A DNA stretch of 25,443 nucleotides from Psychrobacter sanguinis. Its GTDB lineage: Bacteria; Pseudomonadota; Gammaproteobacteria; Pseudomonadales; Moraxellaceae. Position numbers and translations under genes: made by a program. The stretch lies in the NCBI RefSeq assembly GCF_020736705.1, contig NZ_CP085992.1:1-25443 (forward strand), in the 5' to 3' direction. How positions within the stretch are numbered: position 1 is the stretch's first letter; each line of letters starts with the position of its first letter. The notes below the pieces were generated by a model. That model was not told where the DNA came from. It ran no database searches and was given only the letters and a program-made list of their open reading frames with translations. Of the stretch, positions 1 through 6,927 are shown piece by piece.

Positions 1-144
1 AGGGCGAAGTAACGACTCAGTTTTTAATTTATCCACTACGTTACTACATTAAAAACTGAATCGCCCTTCGTTGGGGACACCCCAAACCCCGCACACCACG
101 AAAAGATGTGGTGTGCAAAAACCTTTAACCTAAGGCCAGCTATT
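1..144. other. Putative origin of transfer (oriT) region, first part
   Basis: Gene-free DNA in front of the relaxase gene, packed with inverted repeats. AGGGCGA (1-7) is inverted at 61-67, TCAGTTTTTAAT (17-28) is inverted at 48-59, and AGTAACG (8-14) is inverted at 39-45. If the window is circular, the outer arm continues into its last bases: GTCCCC at 25431-25436 pairs with GGGGAC at 73-78, and the A at 25443 extends the 1-7 arm against 61-68. Dense inverted repeats between divergent mobC-like and mobA genes are what MobQ-type oriT regions look like. The CGCCCTT at 62-68 recalls the CGCCCT core near the nick of RSF1010-like plasmids, but that match is from memory and the nick site is not established. 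Confidence 0.6.
91..116. repeat. Perfect 9-bp inverted repeat before mobA
   Basis: GCACACCAC (91-99) and GTGGTGTGC (108-116) are perfect inverted copies around an 8-base loop. The hairpin lies 28 bases upstream of the chosen mobA start and contains the upstream in-frame ATG at 106, which makes that ATG a poor start. It could be a relaxosome binding site or an operator for mobA expression; the sequence does not decide which. Confidence 0.6.
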
Positions 145-2190
145 ATGACTATGGTGCATATTGCGACTAAAGCAATTTCTCGAAAAGCAGGACAGTCCGC
201 TGTGGCCTGTGCCGCATATCGCGCTGGTGATGTTTTAGAGGATTCTAAGTATGGCAAGGTTCATGATTACTCTAAAAAGGATGGGGTAATGAGCAGTGAT
301 ATTGTGATGCCTGCTTCGTTAAAAAAAGGGTATGTCAAAATTGATCGCGAGATACTTTGGAATACTGCTGAAGCATTTGAGGCAAGATCTGATAGCCGTG
401 TGGCGCGTGAGTGGTTGATTAATTTGCCTTATGAGCTACCTGAAGATGAGCGTCATGCGCTTGCTCTAGAGTTTGCACAAAAGCTGTGTGATGACATGAA
501 TGTGATTGCCGATGTGTGTCTGCATCGCCCTGTGATGAAGCTGCCCTTTGATCCTAATGCTAAGCCCAGCTCTAAGCGGCTACGTGAAGGGGAGAAAAAC
601 CCTGACCCGCGTAATTTTCATGCCCATATTATGGTGACGACGCGCGCGCCAGTGATTGAGCCGGATGGTAAGTTGGCATTTGACCCTAAATTTAAAATCC
701 CTTTTGAGTGGTCTAATAAAAAGCGTAAACAAAATGACCTCCCCTCCTCAAGGGAGGAGATTAAGCGTATTCGTAAGCTTTGGGTGGACACTGCCAATCA
801 AAGACTTAAACAGCGTAATTTACCGCTTATGGATGAGCGTAGTTATAAGGACCAAGGACTTGATCAACAGCCCACCATTAAGATGGGGGTTGAGGCAACT
901 GCCATGGAGCGCCGAGGTATTGCTACCGAAAAGGGAGAAACTAACCGTAAGATTCGAGCACGCAATCACGCCGTGTTAGAGCAAAGGAGAGAAGATGAGC
1001 GACGAATTAAACAATATCGAGACGGACTTGCTTGGGCAACTGGTCAAAATGAGAGATTATCTGGACTCATTGCAGACACAGAACGACGAGCTGATAGCAC
1101 AAAACGATGCATTGAGGACGCAAAATCAGGCACTGCTTGGGCAGCTAAGCGATGCGAAAACTTACCAAATAGAATTGATGACGCAGACAAAGCAAACCAT
1201 AAAGCACAACAAAGAATTGATCTCTCAAAACGCTGGGTTACTGCAAACTCAAAAAGAGCTGCAGACAGCGAATCAATCGCTCAGAGCATCCATCAAGACG
1301 CTACAAAGCGAGCAAGACCTGCCCCAACCCCGTTCGATGACAAAGCGCGACGAGCAAGAGCTGCTCGACTTGATCAGCAGCAAGGACGAATTGATAGAGA
1401 AACTAGAAGAGCAACTTATGAAGATAAGAGAAGATCTGAACGTGCTGAACAGCTTAAGCTAATACTTGCTCATAAATTACTCACGGCCACCCAACCCGAT
1501 AATTGTTTGAGATCTGGCTGGAATGAGGACCCTAATGATTACCCTGATAAATATGACTATAGACAAATTGAGGTGATTAAAGACTTTGTGACATCACTTA
1601 ATCTTCAAAGTAAGGATTTTAGAGACAATTTGATAGCGGTTAAAAACAAGATTGATGAGCGCTTTATTACCAACAACAAGGACCTTATCCACCTGGTTAA
1701 TCATCCTAAGCAGGAGCGTGAGCAGTATAACGAGCGTTTAACGGCGTGGTTTGAATTTAAAGAAGATATTGACCAAAAAAGAGCCGATTTCAACCAAAGC
1801 ATTATTCCTAAATTAGGCGGTAGCGCCGGAGAGGTGGGTAGTATGACCCGAGATATCATTTCATCATTTGACTACATTCGAGGGTTAGATCAGTTTATTT
1901 CTGATGACAAACAAACCATAGAGGCCAGAGAATTAGCTAAATCTCATAGATCAGATACGCTAAATAGAACCTGCCTTCAATTCAAGCATGCCTACTCTGA
2001 TGTGGCCAAACTGCCTAGTGGTCAGCGAGAGAGTTATATAAACGCTCTAAATTCGACCGTAGAGGTGTTTAAAAATATTTATGGTAGTCAGTTACCAGAT
2101 GAACAAAATAAAGCTATAGAGGACGGTTTACGTGCATTTAATAATGATTTACAACGATCTCATAGGCCTTCAAGAGGGTTTAGTCGATAA
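145..2190 (+). CDS. mobA: MobA/MobL-family relaxase (MobQ type)
   Basis: Conjugative relaxase, about 681 aa, expected to nick one strand at oriT and stay bound to it during transfer. The N-terminal 200 residues carry the family hallmarks. Motif I ends in the likely catalytic tyrosine Y25 (SAVACAAYRAG). The LPYEL segment follows. The metal-binding HxH is H159 and H161 (NFHAHIMVTTR). Starts are possible at 106, 145 and 151. I chose 145 because TAAGG lies about 10 bases upstream and the protein then begins close to the family start; ATG 106 sits inside a hairpin. Residues of about 280-440 are a charged, Arg/Gln/Asp-rich stretch of unusual composition, exactly where a second gene overlaps in another frame. 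The C-terminus (about 440-681) is helical and unrecognised. No coupling protein or type IV secretion genes are present, so the plasmid would be mobilizable rather than self-transmissible. Confidence 0.93.
   Translation: MTMVHIATKAISRKAGQSAVACAAYRAGDVLEDSKYGKVHDYSKKDGVMSSDIVMPASLKKGYVKIDREILWNTAEAFEARSDSRVAREWLINLPYELPEDERHALALEFAQKLCDDMNVIADVCLHRPVMKLPFDPNAKPSSKRLREGEKNPDPRNFHAHIMVTTRAPVIEPDGKLAFDPKFKIPFEWSNKKRKQNDLPSSREEIKRIRKLWVDTANQRLKQRNLPLMDERSYKDQGLDQQPTIKMGVEATAMERRGIATEKGETNRKIRARNHAVLEQRREDERRIKQYRDGLAWATGQNERLSGLIADTERRADSTKRCIEDAKSGTAWAAKRCENLPNRIDDADKANHKAQQRIDLSKRWVTANSKRAADSESIAQSIHQDATKRARPAPTPFDDKARRARAARLDQQQGRIDRETRRATYEDKRRSERAEQLKLILAHKLLTATQPDNCLRSGWNEDPNDYPDKYDYRQIEVIKDFVTSLNLQSKDFRDNLIAVKNKIDERFITNNKDLIHLVNHPKQEREQYNERLTAWFEFKEDIDQKRADFNQSIIPKLGGSAGEVGSMTRDIISSFDYIRGLDQFISDDKQTIEARELAKSHRSDTLNRTCLQFKHAYSDVAKLPSGQRESYINALNSTVEVFKNIYGSQLPDEQNKAIEDGLRAFNNDLQRSHRPSRGFSR
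995..1462 (+). CDS. Overlapping coiled-coil mobilization protein (MobB-like) inside mobA
   Basis: A 155-codon ORF in the +1 frame relative to mobA, wholly inside it. A perfect AAGGAG (984-989) lies five bases before its ATG, much better than the site in front of mobA. The product is acidic, has almost no aromatic residues, and shows heptad-like spacing of Leu/Ile with Gln, Asn and Glu (LLGQL, LDSLQTQNDELIAQN and similar). That predicts one long coiled coil from about residue 5 to 150. In RSF1010 the accessory protein MobB is likewise encoded in another frame within mobA, so an analogous relaxosome accessory role is plausible. I see no direct sequence match to RSF1010 MobB. The odd composition of MobA in this stretch suggests that the second frame constrains it. 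Confidence 0.7.
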   Translation: MSDELNNIETDLLGQLVKMRDYLDSLQTQNDELIAQNDALRTQNQALLGQLSDAKTYQIELMTQTKQTIKHNKELISQNAGLLQTQKELQTANQSLRASIKTLQSEQDLPQPRSMTKRDEQELLDLISSKDELIEKLEEQLMKIREDLNVLNSLS

Positions 2191-2335
2191 AACACCTTTG
2201 GCTAAGAGAAATATGAGTGAATTTTAGATCCAGATAATCATCATAACCTTTGGTTATTTGAGGGTTTTTCTTGTTGTTTTTTTATTTTAAAACAATAAGT
2301 CTCTTTTAAGTTCCTTTTATTTTCGTTCGTTTGAG

Positions 2336-2344
2336 TTATCCACA
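2336..2344 (+). promoter_or_regulatory. DnaA box
   Basis: TTATCCACA, identical to the high-affinity DnaA box consensus, about 100 bases upstream of the first iteron and inside AT-rich DNA. Its position fits a role in loading host DnaA during origin opening. Confidence 0.8.
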
Positions 2345-2440
2345 GGCAAAAACAGGGTTTACCCTTATTTTATAATTATTTTTAAAAGACTTATTTTAGA
2401 CCCCACGCAAATGTAGGTTATACAAGGGGTTGCTGGAACT

Positions 2441-2523
2441 AAATGGGACGTATTGACGCACATTCTTAGCTTAAATGGGACGTATTGACGCACAAATGGG
2501 ACGTATTGACGCACAAATGGGAC
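2441..2523 (+). repeat. Iterons: three 21-bp direct repeats and a partial fourth
   Basis: Identical 21-bp units beginning AAATGGGACG and ending TTGACGCAC occupy 2441-2461, 2473-2493 and 2494-2514. A 9-base partial copy follows at 2515-2523. Units two, three and the fragment are contiguous (21-base period, about two helical turns), whereas the first is separated by 11 extra bases. They are the expected binding sites of the Rep protein encoded just downstream and should set copy number and incompatibility. Confidence 0.92.
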
Positions 2524-2534
2524 TTGTATAAAAT
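2506..2534 (+). promoter_or_regulatory. Probable rep promoter overlapping the third iteron
   Basis: TTGACG (2506-2511) is a good -35 box, and TAAAAT (2529-2534) a good -10 box at a 17-base spacing. The -35 is part of iteron three and the spacer contains the partial iteron, so Rep bound to the iterons would block transcription of its own gene. Autorepression is inferred from this overlap. Confidence 0.6.
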
Positions 2535-2565
2535 AGAAGTCCTAATTGTAAACGGAGCAGTAGAG

Positions 2566-3648
2566 ATGGAAAGCAATGCGATTTTAGATAAGCCGAACAG
2601 ATACCCCAAAATGTCAAATGATTTGTTGAAAGCAGCTCATCAGTCAGGTTTGCACGAAATGAAATTGATTGTATTGGCGGCAAGCAAACTACCGCAAAGC
2701 GCTGACGCTGCTGATTTTGATGCTCTAGCACCCATATACATTACTAAAGATGATGCGTTATCTATTGGTTTTAATGCGAAAAATGTCGCTCGTGATTTAC
2801 GCACTGCTTGTAGCAACTTACGAAGCAGAGAGATTGTAATACCTACCCCTTTTGGTGATAAGGTGACAGGCTGGGTATATAACTTGTTATTTTTCAAAAC
2901 CGAAATATTTAGAAAGCTTAAAGAGCGATACCCTGACAGCAGACATGATGATGAGTTTATAGAACAGCTTCGATTGCATAATCTAATTGATACTCTGCCA
3001 TTTGTAATGAAATCTGACGAAAATCTAATGGCTCGTGTGATTATGCATCCTGATGTCGTGCCGTTCTTGTTTCAGTTGAAAAATAACTATACTCAAATAG
3101 ACCTATTCGAACTTGCAAAGCTTACCGATAGTGTCTATAGCTTGCGTATATTTTTGCTGATGATGCAATGGAAATCATCAGGAAAAGTATATAAACAACT
3201 AGATGAATTAAGAAGAGAGTTTCGATTATTAGATAAATACGAAAATACGAAAGACTTACGCAGACGTGTCATAGATATGGCAGTCAACGAAATAAACGAA
3301 AAGACAATATATAAAGTATCTTACGAACTAAAAAAAACTGGACGCAAATATACGCATTTGGAGCTGAAATTCACAGAAAAAGGGCAGCCGAAAAACGTAA
3401 CGCCTGCCCGTGACCCAGACACTATTAATATGTTCACCAATTATACTGATAAGCAACTGGCAAGAGCAGTGCATAGTAAGAAATTTATGGCAGATTATAA
3501 CGGCCTAATAGCAGCTCAGAACCCCGCTAACCAATCAAGTGGCGCTTGGATTAGTCACATGGTTGAATGGGTTAAAAAAGATCCTGAGCGCTTTACTAAG
3601 CGTCCTGTGCAAGAATATTTGGATGATGAGCAAGCGCCTAGATTCTGA
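2566..3648 (+). CDS. repB: Plasmid replication initiator, Rep_3 superfamily
   Basis: Initiator of about 360 aa that should bind the iterons and recruit the host replication machinery. The two winged-helix architecture of the Rep_3 family is readable. The N-terminal domain contains the NRYPKMSNDLLKAAHQ segment and the region around LRSREIVIPT. The C-terminal domain contains SLRIFLLMMQWKSSGK, LRREFRLLDKYENTKDLRRR and KKTGRKYTHLELKF, typical of initiators on Acinetobacter and Psychrobacter plasmids. The frame stays open back to 2485, but that start would put two iterons and the promoter inside the gene. ATG 2566 has GGAG eight bases upstream and follows the promoter, so I use it. Length is normal for the family and no disruption is seen. 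Confidence 0.93.
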   Translation: MESNAILDKPNRYPKMSNDLLKAAHQSGLHEMKLIVLAASKLPQSADAADFDALAPIYITKDDALSIGFNAKNVARDLRTACSNLRSREIVIPTPFGDKVTGWVYNLLFFKTEIFRKLKERYPDSRHDDEFIEQLRLHNLIDTLPFVMKSDENLMARVIMHPDVVPFLFQLKNNYTQIDLFELAKLTDSVYSLRIFLLMMQWKSSGKVYKQLDELRREFRLLDKYENTKDLRRRVIDMAVNEINEKTIYKVSYELKKTGRKYTHLELKFTEKGQPKNVTPARDPDTINMFTNYTDKQLARAVHSKKFMADYNGLIAAQNPANQSSGAWISHMVEWVKKDPERFTKRPVQEYLDDEQAPRF

Positions 3649-3690
3649 ACTTGCTTCACCCTGGCGTAGGCGGCTTAAAATGAAGTTAAT

Positions 3691-3719
3691 TTAATAATAG
3701 GCTATTAGCCTATTATTAA
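3691..3719. repeat. Palindrome 1 flanking the toxin-antitoxin module
   Basis: Perfect 13-bp inverted repeat with a 3-base centre (TTAATAATAGGCT, ATT, then its inverse). It lies between the convergent ends of rep and the toxin gene. It shares an approximately 20-base core, with only two mismatches, with the palindrome on the other side of the TA pair. It has no T-run typical of a rho-independent terminator, so terminator, protein-binding site and recombination site all remain possible. Confidence 0.75.
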
Positions 3720-3765
3720 CTGAAGAAGCAAAAAAAATGGTAATCCAGTAACTGTAGGTCCTAGT

Positions 3766-4032
3766 CTAAAAAAGTTCGCTATGGCTACCTAATCTATGCA
3801 ATAGCACGTCATTGCCTCGGATTTCATAGATCAACACTAAATCAGGCTTGATATGGCAATCTCGACAACTCGACCAATTGCCCGTCAGAGCATGATCTTT
3901 ATACTTTTCTGGCAAGGGTTGGTCTTTGACTAAACAATTAAGTACTTCCGCCCATGCAGGTGTTAAGAGTTCAAGATGGTGTTTTTTAGCATCTCTTTTA
4001 AGCTGTTTAGTGGGATATACTTTTCTAGCCAT
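3766..4032 (-). CDS. yafQ: YafQ-family mRNA interferase toxin
   Basis: RelE-superfamily toxin of about 88 aa, expected to cut mRNA on the ribosome and to be neutralised by the antitoxin encoded just upstream. The YafQ signature is clear in the second half: KDHALTGNW, RDCHIKPDLVLIY and GSHSELF. Residues H47, H60, D64 and H84 correspond to the catalytic His/Asp set described for E. coli YafQ. ATG 4032 overlaps the antitoxin stop by eight bases; an earlier in-frame GTG at 4038 is also possible. The overlap implies coupled translation and antitoxin-first expression, as usual for type II pairs. The gene appears intact. Its likely job here is plasmid stabilisation by killing or arresting plasmid-free daughters. 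Confidence 0.9.
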   Translation of the reverse strand: MARKVYPTKQLKRDAKKHHLELLTPAWAEVLNCLVKDQPLPEKYKDHALTGNWSSCRDCHIKPDLVLIYEIRGNDVLLHRLGSHSELF

Positions 4033-4312
4033 TCTCACTTTCTACCAACACATCAGTTAACTCATCTGCATGGTAGCCAGTAAGCTTACCTGTTTCGTAG
4101 TCTTCACGGCCTTCAATAATTGCTTTAGCTGTTTCAGCATTAGGGATGCAACTTGCCCAATTAAGAGATAGGGGTATGGTTTTGGTATGCGCAATCTCAT
4201 TTAAAAACATACGCACCGCTTGAGTTGGTGTTAACCCATATTGCTCAATAACGGAGTAAGCACTTGCCTTTAAATCGTCATCAAGGCGCATATTAAAATT
4301 ACTTTGACTCAT
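4025..4312 (-). CDS. dinJ: DinJ/RelB-family antitoxin
   Basis: Antitoxin of about 95 aa. The N-terminal ribbon-helix-helix is recognisable: NFNMRLDDDLKASAYSVIEQYGLTPTQAVRMFLNEI is split here as strand NFNMRLDDDL, first helix through VIEQYGL, and second helix TPTQAVRMFLNEI. The C-terminal half is variable and would wrap the YafQ toxin. The frame is open to 4357, but ATG 4312 (protein starting MSQSNF) has AAGG eight bases upstream and matches the family length. It should bind DNA with its partner and repress its own operon. A large palindrome about 100 bases upstream (4409-4457) is one candidate operator, although it is farther from the start than usual. Confidence 0.88.
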   Translation of the reverse strand: MSQSNFNMRLDDDLKASAYSVIEQYGLTPTQAVRMFLNEIAHTKTIPLSLNWASCIPNAETAKAIIEGREDYETGKLTGYHADELTDVLVESENG

Positions 4313-4408
4313 AGCAATAACCTTATGTAACGTTGTTAGCATTACATTGTATATCATTTAGCTGTTAATAAAGTAGATGTTGTTTATCTTTACCTAATGC
4401 TTTTTGTT

Positions 4409-4457
4409 GCTATTATTTTAATTAATAGGTTAATAGCCTATTAATTAAAATAATAGC
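4409..4457. repeat. Palindrome 2 flanking the toxin-antitoxin module
   Basis: Perfect 21-bp inverted repeat (4409-4429 and 4437-4457) with a 7-base loop, almost entirely A/T. Its centre matches palindrome 1 (3691-3719) over about 20 bases with two differences. It lies upstream of the antitoxin and just beyond the end of the minus-strand gene at 4503. It may be an operator for the TA operon, a terminator-like structure, or a module boundary. Confidence 0.75.
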
Positions 4458-4502
4458 ACTTCTACTGGCCCTCCACGGCATGCTCTTAAATAGGCCCAAT
4501 AG

Positions 4503-5063
4503 TTACCACCAGCGCCACTTTTTTACTTTTTGAGTTATTGGTTCAGTAGTATTTACTTCCTGAGCAGGATGGACCGTTTCAGCCTTAGTTACATTATCGT
4601 CTGTGTTGCCTGACTGTTGTTCATCTTCTGTTGGTTTATGAGGATCCATACCAATCAACCTGCTTTGTACAAGCTCCTGTATACTCATATTAGCTTTGCT
4701 CAGATTGTCATTTAATAGCTCAATCTGGCGTTGATAATGCGTAACTTGTTGTCGGTAATCCTTATTGACTAATTCTTGTTTTTGCAGCGACTCTTCTAAG
4801 TGCTTGTTTTTTAACTGTTCTAGCTCTAATTGATGCTGTAATTCAGCTGTGCTTTCAGGTGTCATGCTTGACGACAAACCCTGTATACCACTGACTGAAT
4901 CTACACGTTTAGTTTGCTTAGGCTCTCCAAATGCTCTAAACATTTCAGCAGTATCAATCATCTTGTTAGAGTCTCTAGAAAGCTTACCATTATTGATGTT
5001 GTTATAAATGGTGTTCCTAGTAATACCCCACTGTTTAGCCGCGTCCGTAACTGTTAATTTCAA
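4503..5063 (-). CDS. Plasmid replication-associated DNA-binding protein
   Basis: A 186-aa protein of the type that accompanies RepB on Moraxellaceae plasmids. Residues 1-50 form a helix-turn-helix resembling an excisionase or MerR-like domain (VTDAAKQWGITRNTIYNNINNGKL), followed by the AEMFRAFGEP segment typical of the family. Residues of about 75-135 are a Gln/Leu/Glu-rich coiled coil, then comes an acidic disordered linker, and the protein ends in a basic-aromatic tail (KKWRWW). The family usually sits directly downstream of rep in the same orientation. Here it is on the opposite strand with a TA module in between, suggesting rearrangement. Its exact role (replication, copy control or partition) is not known from sequence. 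Confidence 0.75.
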   Translation of the reverse strand: MKLTVTDAAKQWGITRNTIYNNINNGKLSRDSNKMIDTAEMFRAFGEPKQTKRVDSVSGIQGLSSSMTPESTAELQHQLELEQLKNKHLEESLQKQELVNKDYRQQVTHYQRQIELLNDNLSKANMSIQELVQSRLIGMDPHKPTEDEQQSGNTDDNVTKAETVHPAQEVNTTEPITQKVKKWRWW

Positions 5064-5611
5064 GTGTCACTCCCTGCTAAATTGCTTTTTTTGAGCGTTC
5101 AATCATTGAACATTATTACACGTTTGACTTAGAGTGTATATTTTCAGGATACCCTTTACTTGAGAGGCCTGTGATTTGTTGCAGATATGGGAGGATAGTA
5201 CTTCGTGAAGTGACAGTTTGAGGGTTTAATAAACGCAAACACCTAAAATAGTCTGTTATAAGTGGTTTTATTATAACGGTCTATTTTAGGTGGTCTATTA
5301 ATATTTTATAAGGCGTTTTTAGGTGGTTCCGCTAGGGTATACCCTACGATAACAGGAAAGCCATCGCGAATGACAAAACCTGTTTAGCTTTTAAACAAGA
5401 CGGGTTTGTCGATAGTATGTAAGATAAGTTCGAAAAGTAACTGGAGTGTGAGGCTATTCATACTGGGTCTGAATTAAAGTTTTATTGTGATTAATTTCTG
5501 CTCAATGTTATTCATTTGTCGCCATGATGAGTGATGGCGGCTTGTGATTTAGTTAGGAAAAATAATCTTGAGTAATAAGATACGTTTGTGGCATTTGTAG
5601 CAGAGCTTGTT
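5064..5611. other. Gene-free region with inverted repeats
   Basis: About 550 bases with no ORF I can support. It holds the upstream region of the DNA-binding protein gene, a near-perfect 22-bp inverted repeat (5240-5292), a short direct repeat GGTCTATT (5278-5285 and 5292-5299), and the palindrome TAGGGTATACCCTA (5333-5346). A centromere-like or regulatory role is possible because no partition genes are seen elsewhere, but nothing here proves it. Confidence 0.5.
5240..5292. repeat. 22-bp inverted repeat, 9-base loop
   Basis: The arms at 5240-5261 and 5271-5292 (outer ends CACCTAAAATAG and CTATTTTAGGTG) match at 20 of 22 positions. There is no adjacent gene end on the plus side, and the minus-strand gene at 5612 ends more than 300 bases away, so it is not an obvious terminator. 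Confidence 0.7.
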
Positions 5612-5974
5612 CTAGGCTTCTTTACTTACATTTTCCTGCAAGTTCTTTTTTAGTAAATGATCGAATATAAATGGGCCAAAAGGTAAGAGTGAGCCGAGTA
5701 CGCCCGCAGGTATTGCCCAAAGAGGCATTTTCATTTTGATAGCTGAGCCTATAAGTATTATGATATAGGTAATAAACAACATACCGTGTGCCATACCGAT
5801 GTATTTCACACCTTCTGGAATGTCCATCATATATTTTAGTGGCATGGCGATGAAGAGCAATAATAAGAAAGAGGTGCCTTCTAGATAGCCTATAAGGGTA
5901 AGACTTTTTAACGCTGTCTCTTGTTTTTTTCTAAGGCTGTGAATTTTTTCAATAGTTGGCTGAGCCTGTGACAC
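5612..5974 (-). CDS. DUF3817 family membrane protein
   Basis: A small integral membrane protein of 120 aa with three predicted membrane segments, at about residues 25-45, 60-80 and 84-108. The GYLEGTSFLLLLFIAMPLKY segment followed by VKYIGMAHGMLF is the signature of the DUF3817 family, whose biochemical role is unknown. The start is GTG at 5974 with AAGGAA six bases upstream. It is on the same strand as lspA and the ccm genes, but 245 bases separate it from lspA, so it may have its own promoter. The C-terminus is Lys-rich and presumably cytoplasmic. It looks intact. Confidence 0.85.
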   Translation of the reverse strand: MSQAQPTIEKIHSLRKKQETALKSLTLIGYLEGTSFLLLLFIAMPLKYMMDIPEGVKYIGMAHGMLFITYIIILIGSAIKMKMPLWAIPAGVLGSLLPFGPFIFDHLLKKNLQENVSKEA

Positions 5975-6219
5975 TGTATTTTCCTTTTGTTATGATCAAT
6001 AAAGAATTTATGGATTATTCAATGTCTCTATAATAATGGCTCTACGCAGAGCTTTTAAGTATTGAGTTTTAAGACCTAAAATGAGTGAGTACCTATACCA
6101 GTCATACATTATCTTCCAGTTCACATTTTATAAACATACTCAAGTATAAAAAGTATTTTTCCGTATAGAGTGAATACGACGCTAGTTCATTTTGTTTGTG
6201 ATAATCGGCATCAATGTGC

Positions 6220-6927
6220 TTATTTATTACGCTTACTTTCTAAAAATATCATGTCAATTATAATCAATGCGACACCGACACAGACACCTATATCTGCAAC
6301 ATTGAAAATAGGATAATTCCAGACATCAGCATAATGCACATGGATAAAGTCAACCACTTTACCAATTCTTAAACGATCGATTAAGTTGCCAATCGCACCA
6401 CCAAGCATTAAGGCCAACCCCATAGATAATAGCTTGGCTGCACGTGGCGCTTTGATTAAATAAACCGTTAAAAAGATAGCCATTACAAAAGCTAAGCCTG
6501 AGAAAAACCATTTCTGCCAACCGCCAGCGTTGGCTAAAAAGCTAAATGCTGCCCCATAGTTATAAGCGAGTGTCCAGTTGAGAAATGGTTCAATGACCGG
6601 TACGGGGTCATTGAACGCTAATGTGGTTTGGGCCAACCACTTAGTCCATTGATCAAGTATTAATACCATTATCGCCAACAAATACCAGATAAAAGCGCGA
6701 CTGCCATTGGCAACCATTTTTGGCATTTTGTCCAACTTATCTTTAGGTGTTATTGAGTTGCCTGAAGTCACGTACATAGCTTTAGGCGTATGATTTATGG
6801 TTTTAGAGTCAATCGATTGATGAGTACTACTCACAGCTATAGGTACCTTCTTGTCAGCAATATTAGTACTAGCCGATTCAACGCTATTCAATTTAGTACT
6901 ATCTAATCTGTCGGTAGATTCAGTCAT
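6220..6927 (-). CDS. lspA: Lipoprotein signal peptidase (signal peptidase II)
   Basis: Inner-membrane aspartyl protease that removes the signal peptide from diacylglyceryl-modified prolipoproteins. Four membrane segments lie in residues 78-232. The conserved catalytic aspartates are D184 (GNLIDR) and D212 (FNVADIG), within the usual GGAIGNLIDR...VVDFI...FNVADIGV order; the NYGAAFSFL motif is also present. At 235 aa it is about 70 residues longer than usual because of a hydrophilic, Ser/Thr/Lys-rich N-terminal extension. The start at 6927 has AAGGAA a few bases upstream, so the extension may be real; M68 is the alternative start. LspA-like enzymes are known companions of metal P-type ATPases, for example PbrC in the pbr lead operon, which suits this context. 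Two plasmid-coded lipoproteins are possible substrates. Confidence 0.95.
   Translation of the reverse strand: MTESTDRLDSTKLNSVESASTNIADKKVPIAVSSTHQSIDSKTINHTPKAMYVTSGNSITPKDKLDKMPKMVANGSRAFIWYLLAIMVLILDQWTKWLAQTTLAFNDPVPVIEPFLNWTLAYNYGAAFSFLANAGGWQKWFFSGLAFVMAIFLTVYLIKAPRAAKLLSMGLALMLGGAIGNLIDRLRIGKVVDFIHVHYADVWNYPIFNVADIGVCVGVALIIIDMIFLESKRNK

Larger units (their letters stand above)
2191..2565. other. Replication origin region (oriV)
   Basis: Gene-free 375 bases between mobA and rep with the parts of an iteron-controlled origin: an AT-rich stretch (about 2260-2410) with long T and A runs, a consensus DnaA box at 2336-2344, three 21-bp direct repeats plus a fragment at 2441-2523, and the rep promoter. 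The arrangement of DnaA box, AT-rich DNA, iterons and then a Rep_3-family gene is standard for theta-replicating plasmids of this class. Confidence 0.85.

Noticed and set aside
106..144. Upstream start of mobA at 106 adding 13 residues
   Set aside because: The ATG lies inside a 9-bp hairpin without a ribosome site, and the relaxase family start matches position 145 or 151.
656..979. 107-codon ORF in another frame of mobA
   Set aside because: No ribosome site, no recognisable composition, and it overlaps conserved relaxase coding sequence; unlike 995-1462, nothing supports it.
2441..2523. CRISPR array
   Set aside because: The repeats are contiguous without spacers and lie next to rep, so they are iterons; there are no cas genes.
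2485..2565. Upstream start of rep at 2485
   Set aside because: It would translate the iterons and start upstream of the likely promoter. ATG 2566 has a good GGAG.
3691..4457. pdif (XerC/XerD) sites flanking the TA module
   Set aside because: The palindromes do not show the 11-6-11 arm and spacer pattern or the TTATGTTAAAT-like arm of known Acinetobacter pdif sites.
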